From JARRKU01 sp050288425 (lineage in GTDB: Bacteria > Desulfobacterota > Desulfobacteria > Desulfobacterales > Desulfosarcinaceae): DNA of 11,862 nucleotides. Position 1 is the stretch's first letter. The number at the start of each line of letters is the position of its first letter. Location: the NCBI GenBank assembly GCA_050288425.1, contig JBNKDU010000110.1, forward strand, positions 1-11,862, given 5' to 3'. Made by a program: the position numbers and the translations under genes. Positions 7,165 through 11,862 of the stretch are shown piece after piece. The notes under the pieces were generated by a model. It saw only the letters and a list, made by a program, of their open reading frames with translations, was not told the DNA's origin and did not search any database.

Positions 7165-7308
7165 GAGTTGATTTCAAAATGTTCAATCAGGCGCAAGATC
7201 AAGGCGGGGCGAGGTGGCCAACCGCAGACATACATGGCGTATTTCGAGGATTGGCCACCTCGTCCCAACACCGGGATTGGGCCTGAGGGGACGTTTTGAA
7301 ATCAACTC
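7165..7308. mobile_element. MITE-like imperfect inverted-repeat element (144 bp)
   Basis: The outer 15-bp arms GAGTTGATTTCAAAA (7165-7179) and TTTTGAAATCAACTC (7294-7308) are exact reverse complements. The inner 12-bp arms CGAGGTGGCCAA (7210-7221) and TTGGCCACCTCG (7251-7262) are also exact, around a 29-nt loop. The sequence between the two arm pairs matches only partly, for example TCAGGC on the left against GCCTGA on the right. The whole unit would fold into one long cruciform or hairpin. It codes for nothing convincing. It could be a non-autonomous mobile element or a dispersed intergenic repeat. No clear target-site duplication is visible, so mobility is inferred from form only. Confidence 0.6.
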
Positions 7309-7341
7309 AAAAGGCAGGCCGGAGTTTCCGGCCTGCCTTTT
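7309..7341. terminator. Strong bidirectional rho-independent terminator
   Basis: AAAAGGCAGGCCGG (7309-7322) and CCGGCCTGCCTTTT (7328-7341) form a perfect 14-bp stem with the 5-nt loop AGTTT. The A-run on one side and T-run on the other give a U-tail in both directions. It lies between the plus-strand YjfB-like gene and the minus-strand pal gene, which ends at 7375, and probably serves both. Confidence 0.9.
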
Positions 7342-7374
7342 GTGGTGGTGCCTGAGGGCTGGCGAAACGATGAC

Positions 7375-7914
7375 TTAAGGAAGGATGCCGAAGGCCACCC
7401 GGCGGTTCCGGGCCCAGGCGGCTTCGTTGCTGGCGGAGTCGAGGGGTTTTTCCTCTCCGTAGCTCGTGGTTTCCAGCTTGGTGGCGTCGATGCCCATATC
7501 GGCCATGAATTGCTTGACCGCTTCGGCCCGGCGGGCGCCCAGGGCCAGGTTGTAGGCTTCGGTGCCCCGTTCGTCGCAGTGTCCCTCGATCCTCACGGTG
7601 ACCATGCCGGAATTGCCCTGCAGCCACTGGGCCTTGGCCCGCAACAATTCCTGGGCTTCGGGCTGCAACGCGGCGCTGTCGAAATCGAAATGGATAATGG
7701 TGGCGGTGAATGCATCCCGGCCGTCGTCCTGGGGGGCCGCCTCCACGGGAACCGGCTCGGGGGCGGGTTCCGCAACCTGAGGTTCCGGTTCGGGCTGGAC
7801 CGCCGGTTCGGTGGCGGCCTGGTTCTCCATGACCTTCTTGCTGCACGCGGCCGACATGACCAGCAGGGCCAGCAGGACCATCAAAAAAAGGGATCGCCAA
7901 TGAAGCTTCTTCAT
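7375..7914 (-). CDS. pal: Peptidoglycan-associated lipoprotein Pal (OmpA family)
   Basis: This 179-residue outer-membrane lipoprotein would anchor the envelope to peptidoglycan and partner the Tol system. A basic start (MKKLHWR) and a hydrophobic stretch (about 8-23) lead to the lipobox-like VMSAAC with C24. The -3 residue is Ser rather than the usual Leu. A Pro/Glu-rich, periplasm-spanning linker follows (about 35-60), then an OmpA-like domain (about 72-178). That domain contains IHFDFDSAAL, EGHCDERGTEAYN and RRAEAV. D114 and the arginine of the LGARRA helix match the diaminopimelate-binding residues of the family, and RNRRV (169-173) is the usual ending. GGAGG lies 6 nt before the ATG. tolQRAB and ybgF, frequent neighbours of pal, are absent here, and the gene stands alone behind a sigma-54-type promoter. 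A MotB-like role is less likely because of the lipobox. Confidence 0.92.
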   Translation of the reverse strand: MKKLHWRSLFLMVLLALLVMSAACSKKVMENQAATEPAVQPEPEPQVAEPAPEPVPVEAAPQDDGRDAFTATIIHFDFDSAALQPEAQELLRAKAQWLQGNSGMVTVRIEGHCDERGTEAYNLALGARRAEAVKQFMADMGIDATKLETTSYGEEKPLDSASNEAAWARNRRVAFGILP

Positions 7915-7991
7915 CTCTCTCCTCCAAATTAAATTGTCGGTGTAAAATCCTGAAGATCTCGAGGATGGAAAACTAAGGATATCCCTTCAAA

Positions 7992-8007
7992 AGCAAGCCC
8001 CGTGCCA
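7992..8007 (-). promoter_or_regulatory. Sigma-54 (RpoN) -24/-12 promoter for pal
   Basis: Read on the minus strand, TGGCAC (8007-8002), N5 GGGGC and TTGCT (7996-7992) match the sigma-54 consensus TGGCAC-N5-TTGCW without a mismatch, and GG and GC are at the required spacing. The predicted start is near 7981, giving a 5' leader of about 67 nt before pal at 7914. Sigma-54 promoters need an activator ATPase bound upstream. Its site would lie around 8030-8150, where I could not recognise one. Confidence 0.65.
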
Positions 8008-8175
8008 TTCGGCCTTGCACGGGGAGGCCGCCGATTGGCGGGCATCCGGCAGGCGAGGCGGGTTTCCCGCGGATTGGAAGATTCCCCGTCCGGTTACGAT
8101 ATTTGCACCTGAATCACCGAATCGGGACCCCGAGATACCACCGTTGGATCGGAATTGCACGGTCGGGGTGTCCGG

Positions 8176-8225
8176 TTGATTCGGGTCGGATCATTCTTAG
8201 ATTGTGCCCAACCGGCCGATCCGAC
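8176..8225 (+). promoter_or_regulatory. Tentative ferritin promoter with inverted repeat
   Basis: TTGATT (8176-8181), 16 nt, then TAGATT (8198-8203) is a moderate sigma-70-like pair. GTCGGATC (8185-8192) in the spacer and GATCCGAC (8218-8225) downstream are exact 8-bp inverted arms flanking the -10, which could be a regulator site. Neither element is strong on its own. Confidence 0.25.
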
Positions 8226-8282
8226 TTTTACAAGGTCAGGCTTCATTTTGCGAACCCGAAACTCAATTAAAAGGAGTACACG

Positions 8283-8819
8283 ATGATCCCCGAGAGAGTG
8301 AACGCGGCAATCAACGAACAGATCAAGAACGAACTGGAGTCCTACTATATCTATCTATCCATGGCAGCCTATTTTCACTCCGTCAGCCTGGACGGCATGG
8401 CCCACTGGATGCGGGCCCAGGCCCACGAGGAGATGATCCACGCCATGAAATTCATCGACCATATCCTCGACCGCGGCGGCAAGGTCATCCTGCACGACCT
8501 GAAGCAGCTCAAGACCGAATGGACTTCGCCGTTGGAGGCCTGGGAGGATGCCTACAAGCATGAGCAGTTCATCAGCTCCAAGATCAACGAACTGACCGCC
8601 ATCGCCCGCGAGGAGAGGGATTACCCGTTCGAACCCGTCCTGGCCTGGTTCACCGCCGAACAGATCGAGGAAGAGGCCACCAGCAGCAAGATCGCCGACG
8701 AGATCGCCATGGTGGGAGACGCCAAGGCCGGGATGCTTTTGTTGGATCGCGAATTGGGCGGCCGCGCGTTTCCGGCGGGATCGCCGTTCGATCCGGCGGC
8801 GTACGGTAAAAAGGAGTAG
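8283..8819 (+). CDS. ftnA: Bacterial non-haem ferritin
   Basis: This 178-residue four-helix protein forms a hollow iron-storage shell in the cytosol, oxidising Fe(II) and storing it as a ferric mineral. All five ferroxidase ligands fall at the same numbers as in E. coli FtnA: E17, E50 and H53 (in HEEMIH), E94 and Q127, with E130 nearby for the third iron site. No central methionine haem site of the bacterioferritin type is evident. Conserved stretches include YIYLSMAAYF, KINEL and WFTAEQIEEE. The C-terminus carries a Gly/Pro-rich tail after about residue 160 (GGRAFPAGSPFDPAAYGKKE). AAAGGAG about 7 nt before the ATG supports the start. A hairpin at 8839-8864 follows the stop, so it is probably monocistronic. 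The symbol is by similarity. Confidence 0.95.
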   Translation: MIPERVNAAINEQIKNELESYYIYLSMAAYFHSVSLDGMAHWMRAQAHEEMIHAMKFIDHILDRGGKVILHDLKQLKTEWTSPLEAWEDAYKHEQFISSKINELTAIAREERDYPFEPVLAWFTAEQIEEEATSSKIADEIAMVGDAKAGMLLLDRELGGRAFPAGSPFDPAAYGKKE

Positions 8820-8838
8820 ATCTCCGCTATCTTTCTCA

Positions 8839-8864
8839 GACCGCGGCTTCGCCTGGCCGCGGTC
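8839..8864 (+). terminator. Probable terminator after ferritin
   Basis: GACCGCGG (8839-8846) and CCGCGGTC (8857-8864) form a GC-rich 8-bp stem, extended by one C-G pair inside. The tail, CCCCTTTCCGTTCC, is only moderately T-rich. It starts 20 nt after the ferritin stop. Confidence 0.55.
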
Positions 8865-8942
8865 CCCTTTCCGTTCCTTCGCGCCCGCTCCTTCCTTCCG
8901 GCGACTCCCCTGAATTATCAAGCGATCCGGTCGTCCGGGGCC

Positions 8943-8969
8943 TAAAGTTTGTTCCGGGAACGTCGATAG
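8943..8969 (+). promoter_or_regulatory. Sigma-28 (FliA) type promoter for fapA
   Basis: TAAAGTTT (8943-8950) is a perfect -35 match. It is followed by an exact 11-nt spacer (8951-8961) and GTCGATAG (8962-8969), which matches GCCGATAA at 6 of 8 positions. It ends 33 nt before the fapA ATG at 9003, placing transcription start near 8976 and upstream of the GGAGGGG ribosome binding site. The function of the downstream gene agrees with flagellar control. Confidence 0.75.
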
Positions 8970-9002
8970 TGTCTATAGCGATCGTTCGCAGCGGAGGGGT
9001 GT

Positions 9003-10853
9003 ATGGTCGACACGACCCAGATGGATCAGCGCTTTGGTGATGTGGCCGTCAATCTGAACATGGTCACCCGGGAGAAGTTCGACCGCGCCCTGGTCCTTCA
9101 GAATCTCATCCAGACCCGAACCAAGGTCCATTTGCCCATCGGCAGGGTGCTCAAGGAGATGGGCATCCTCAACGACGAGCAGATCGACGAAATCCTCGAA
9201 ACCCAACGCTACATCAGCCAGGAGCAGGACGGGAACGGCGATGGCGCGGAGAAGGAGGACCGGGCGGCCGGGAAAATGGATCTCGGCCTGGAACTCACTT
9301 TGTCGGATGACCGCCTGCACGCCTTCCTCAGCCCCACCGGTGCGAATACCAACGGCCTGACCGTGGAGACCCTGAAGGAGTTCCTGGCCGACGGCAATGT
9401 GGTGTTCGGACTGCTGCCGGATGAAGAACTGGGCGCTTACCTTTCCCGGAACCCCTTGCCCGTCGAACCTTTCGAAGTGGCCTGCGGCATTCCCATGGTA
9501 CCGGGTCGGCCATCGCAGGTCATCTACCACTTCGATACCGATCCCATGCGCATCGGCACCCTGAAAGAGGATGGCACCATGGACTGGAAGAACCGCGGTG
9601 ACATTCCCAGCGTCAAGGAGGGCGACCTGCTGGCGGAAAAGACCGGTGGCGACCCGGGCGAGCCGGGGACCGATGTGTGCGGCAGGAACCTGACGCCGCC
9701 GAGGCTGCGGCAACCCAAGTTGAAGTGCGGCAAAGGCGCCGCGCGTTCGGAAGACGGCGACCAGGTCCTGGCCAAGATCAACGGTACGCCTAAGATCGGT
9801 CCGGACGGCAAGATCATGGTCCACGGCATCCTCGAATTCGATGTCGATATCGGCGTGGAAACCGGCAACCTCGAATTCGAAGGGTTTGTCGAGACATCCG
9901 GAGGGGTCCAGGCCGGCTACACGGTCAAGGCCCAGGGGCTGCGCACCACCGACATTCAGGATGCCACCATCGAACTGGAGGAGGACCTGATCTGTGATGG
10001 CGGGATCTACGGTTCGCATCTGAAGGTGGGGGGCAATATCCAGGCGAGCCATATCCACAATTGCACCATCGAAGTCATCGGGGACCTGGTGGTGAAGAAG
10101 GAGCTCTACGACAGCACCGTGGAGACCAACAGCCGCTGCCTCATCGGCGACGGCAAAATCATGTCGTCCACCATCGATGCCAAGAAAGGCATCTACAGCC
10201 GTCAGATCGGTTCCGAGGCCTCCTATCCCAGCAAGCTCACCGTGGGCATCGACCGCAAGCACGAGCGTGACACCAACGCCACCAGGGAAGAACTGGAAGA
10301 CCTGGAAGGCAAATTACAGGAAGTCAGCGCGGCCGGCACCAAACTCAAGGTGCGGGCGGAGGAGCTCGCCGCCGATCTGGGAAAGCTGGCCCGGGAGCAG
10401 GAAAGCTACCAGGCGCAGATGCGCCAGTTCGAGGAACAGATCCGGGGCGAGGGCCCCAACGCGGTCAAGGACGATGAGGAACGGACGATGCTCGAGGACA
10501 TGATCGCCGAACTGGTCGAAAAGAACGACGCCATCGATGCCCGGGTGGCCGCCCTCCTGGAGGAGGAGGACCGCACCCGCCGGCAAACCGATGAAGTGGA
10601 CAAGAGCATCCAGTTCCTGGCCGGACGGATCGATGGGTGCCGGGAGCGGATCAGCCTGCTGGACGAAGCCCTGGAGGTCGATCCCGGCATTCCGGTGATC
10701 AAGGTCAGCGGCACCATCCACGCCAAGACCGAAATCATCGGCCCCCACAAGACCATGATCCTGCCCGAGCGCATGGAGATGGTCCGCATCGCCGAATCCG
10801 CGGACGACCCCGCGGGCAAGAAGTTTCAATTCAAAATATCCACCCTTCGTTAG
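9003..10853 (+). CDS. FapA/DUF342 family protein with MshEN-like N-terminus
   Basis: This 616-residue cytosolic protein has no signal peptide or membrane segment. Residues about 10-68 hold two 24-residue motifs (R10 to Q33 and P45 to Q68) of the RLGxxL..xG......Lxx.LxxQ type seen in MshEN/GspE N-terminal domains. Residues about 94-420 carry the DUF342 body: a mixed N-terminal part (PVEPFEVACGIPMVPG, KEGDLLAEK, GEPGTDVCG), then right-handed beta-helix repeats (about 275-415, GNLEFEGFV, TIELEEDLICDGGIYGSHLKVGGNI). A long charged coiled coil follows (about 423-555). A final beta segment (564-590, IKVSGTIHAKTEIIGPHKTMIL) completes the beta-helix. DUF342/FapA proteins are linked to flagellar assembly and polar localisation in some bacteria, but the biochemical role is unclear. 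GGAGGGG just before the ATG decides the start. The sigma-28-type promoter upstream supports a motility link. The following helicase gene is more than 200 bp away, so this is probably a single-gene unit. Confidence 0.88.
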   Translation: MVDTTQMDQRFGDVAVNLNMVTREKFDRALVLQNLIQTRTKVHLPIGRVLKEMGILNDEQIDEILETQRYISQEQDGNGDGAEKEDRAAGKMDLGLELTLSDDRLHAFLSPTGANTNGLTVETLKEFLADGNVVFGLLPDEELGAYLSRNPLPVEPFEVACGIPMVPGRPSQVIYHFDTDPMRIGTLKEDGTMDWKNRGDIPSVKEGDLLAEKTGGDPGEPGTDVCGRNLTPPRLRQPKLKCGKGAARSEDGDQVLAKINGTPKIGPDGKIMVHGILEFDVDIGVETGNLEFEGFVETSGGVQAGYTVKAQGLRTTDIQDATIELEEDLICDGGIYGSHLKVGGNIQASHIHNCTIEVIGDLVVKKELYDSTVETNSRCLIGDGKIMSSTIDAKKGIYSRQIGSEASYPSKLTVGIDRKHERDTNATREELEDLEGKLQEVSAAGTKLKVRAEELAADLGKLAREQESYQAQMRQFEEQIRGEGPNAVKDDEERTMLEDMIAELVEKNDAIDARVAALLEEEDRTRRQTDEVDKSIQFLAGRIDGCRERISLLDEALEVDPGIPVIKVSGTIHAKTEIIGPHKTMILPERMEMVRIAESADDPAGKKFQFKISTLR

Positions 10854-11055
10854 CCCGAACCTTCCCAATTTCCCGACGGAAATGAGCCGCTGAATTGACC
10901 GCGCTCCATTTGTCATTTAATTTGAACGGGTCGGGGAATTATCTTCGCATTTAGCACAAGCCTGAGGGCGGGGGGTCTTCGGGGATTACTCTCCGACCTG
11001 ATCGAATAAACCGGGTTGAAAAAACGACCCATTGCATCCGAGGCGCCCGCTTCCC

Positions 11056-11862
11056 ATGGAATCAGACCCCATCCCATCCGCGCCAATCCAGCGCTTTCAC
11101 CCCGTGATCGCGCGGTGGTTCCTGGACCGCTACAAGGCCCCCACCGCCGTCCAGGAGCAGGCCTGGCGGCACATCCAGGCCGGCGACCACGTGCTGGCCA
11201 CCGCCCCCACCGGCAGCGGCAAGACCCTGACCGCCTTCTTGTGGGCCATCGATCAACTGGCCACCGGACGACTCTCCGCGGGGCAAACCCGGGTGCTCTA
11301 CGTTTCGCCCCTCAAGGCCCTGAACAACGACATCCAGCGCAACCTGCTGGCGCCCCTGGCGGAATTGCGCCAGGCGTTTCAGGCCGCCGGCCGGGAACTG
11401 CCCGAGATCCGCGTGCTGACCCGTTCCGGGGATACGCCCCAGCCCCATCGCCGCCGGATGTTGCACCATCCCCCGGAAATCCTCATTACCACACCGGAAA
11501 GCCTCAACCTCCTGCTGGCCTCGCCCCGGGCGCGCACCATGCTGCGCAGCGTGCAGACCCTGATCCTGGACGAAATCCATGCGGTCTTCGCCTCCAAGCG
11601 CGGCACCTTCCTGATGACCGCCGTGGAACGCCTGGTACTGCTGGCCGGCGAGTTCCAGCGCATCGCCCTTTCGGCCACCGTGAATCCGGCGGAGCGCATC
11701 GCCCGGTTCGTCGGCGGCCGGCGCGTGATCCGCGGGGGAGGCGAGACCCGGTTCGAGCCGCGGCATGTTGAAATTGTGCAGCCTCCCATGGACAAGGGGT
11801 ATGACGTTTCGCTCACTTATCGACTGCCTCCGGCGCCGCTGCCGTCGGATGACGAGGGTGCG
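11056..11862 (+). CDS. Lhr-family DEAD/DEAH-box helicase, N-terminal part (runs off the window)
   Basis: The frame is open from ATG 11056 to the window edge (269 residues, no stop), so the gene is cut by the window rather than broken. It is the first RecA-like domain of a superfamily 2 helicase of the large Lhr type, which unwinds nucleic acid with ATP. Visible motifs are the Q-motif-like region APTAVQEQAW (28-37), motif I ATAPTGSGKT (48-57), motif Ia around VSPLKALNNDIQ (83-94), the TTPESL segment (145-150), motif II DEIH (172-175) and motif III SAT (206-208). The family is normally 800 to 1500 or more residues. The ribosome binding site is poor: GAGG lies about 13 nt upstream. The start is chosen because the protein begins shortly before the family's first conserved block, and GTG at 11104 is an alternative. 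The 202 bp before it show no clear promoter or terminator. Confidence 0.88.
   Translation, partial: MESDPIPSAPIQRFHPVIARWFLDRYKAPTAVQEQAWRHIQAGDHVLATAPTGSGKTLTAFLWAIDQLATGRLSAGQTRVLYVSPLKALNNDIQRNLLAPLAELRQAFQAAGRELPEIRVLTRSGDTPQPHRRRMLHHPPEILITTPESLNLLLASPRARTMLRSVQTLILDEIHAVFASKRGTFLMTAVERLVLLAGEFQRIALSATVNPAERIARFVGGRRVIRGGGETRFEPRHVEIVQPPMDKGYDVSLTYRLPPAPLPSDDEGA

Larger units (their letters stand above)
7915..8282. other. Divergent control region between pal and ferritin
   Basis: This 368-bp gap has no convincing gene. From left to right it holds the pal ribosome binding site (7921-7925, minus strand), the sigma-54-type element (7992-8007), a hairpin with CCCCGTGC (7998-8005) and GCACGGGG (8017-8024) that overlaps that element, and a small GCGGG/CCCGC hairpin near 8059-8070. 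A weak sigma-70-like pair with an inverted repeat (8176-8225) and the ferritin ribosome binding site AAAGGAG just before 8283 complete it. I saw no Fur-box-like sequence. Confidence 0.6.

Noticed and set aside
7047..7271. 74-codon minus-strand frame inside the hairpin element
   Set aside because: It is explained by the inverted-repeat element and the antisense of the YjfB-like gene. It has no ribosome binding site and no motif.
8145..8158. Second sigma-54-like element (TTGGATC..TTGC) before ferritin
   Set aside because: GG and GC are one base too close, and the TGGCAC block is poorly matched. Sigma-54 tolerates neither well.
8973..10262. 429-codon minus-strand frame opposite fapA
   Set aside because: It lies antisense to a clear DUF342 protein with a ribosome binding site and promoter, and its translation shows no family motif.
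11016..11771. 251-codon plus-strand frame overlapping the helicase start
   Set aside because: Its Pro/Arg/Gly-rich translation is an out-of-frame reading of the Lhr-like gene, whose motifs I, II and III are all in the frame starting at 11056.

Overview
The window looks like chromosome from a GC-rich, Gram-negative, flagellated bacterium, most likely a Desulfobacterota (former Deltaproteobacteria) lineage. That placement is inference. It rests on a fused double-length UvrA, a Pal lipoprotein (so an outer membrane), a FapA/DUF342 protein with an MshEN-like N-terminus, a YjfB-like motility peptide, and the gene style. No rRNA, tRNA or CRISPR array is visible.

Layout. Positions 1 to about 900 are conspicuously AT-rich, unlike the rest. 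They hold no convincing intact gene, several inverted repeats, and a decayed 5' fragment of an integron-type tyrosine integrase (520-870), so this is probably a scar of an old integron or island edge. At 935-1405 lies a small arsenate-reductase/low-molecular-weight phosphatase-like protein. It converges on a very large minus-strand gene (1479-6755) encoding two UvrA proteins fused head to tail, with four complete ABC ATPase cassettes. Divergent from it is a 57-residue YjfB-like motility peptide (6962-7135). A 144-bp imperfect inverted-repeat element (7165-7308) and a very strong bidirectional terminator (7309-7341) follow. Next come pal on the minus strand (7375-7914), a ferritin (8283-8819), fapA (9003-10853) and the start of an Lhr-type helicase that runs off the right edge (11056-11862).

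Themes. Three alternative-sigma promoters can be read directly. Two sigma-28 (FliA) type promoters with exact 11-nt spacing precede the YjfB-like gene (6913-6939) and fapA (8943-8969). A near-perfect sigma-54 -24/-12 element precedes pal on the minus strand (7992-8007). The middle of the window therefore looks like a scattered piece of a motility/envelope regulon set between housekeeping DNA-repair (UvrA, Lhr) and iron-storage (ferritin) genes, which appear as single-gene units.

I saw no complete new multi-gene defence or mobile system. The points most worth a second look are the asymmetric UvrA fusion, the alternative-sigma promoters, the MshEN-like front end of FapA, the hairpin element between the YjfB-like gene and its terminator, and the integron integrase relic.
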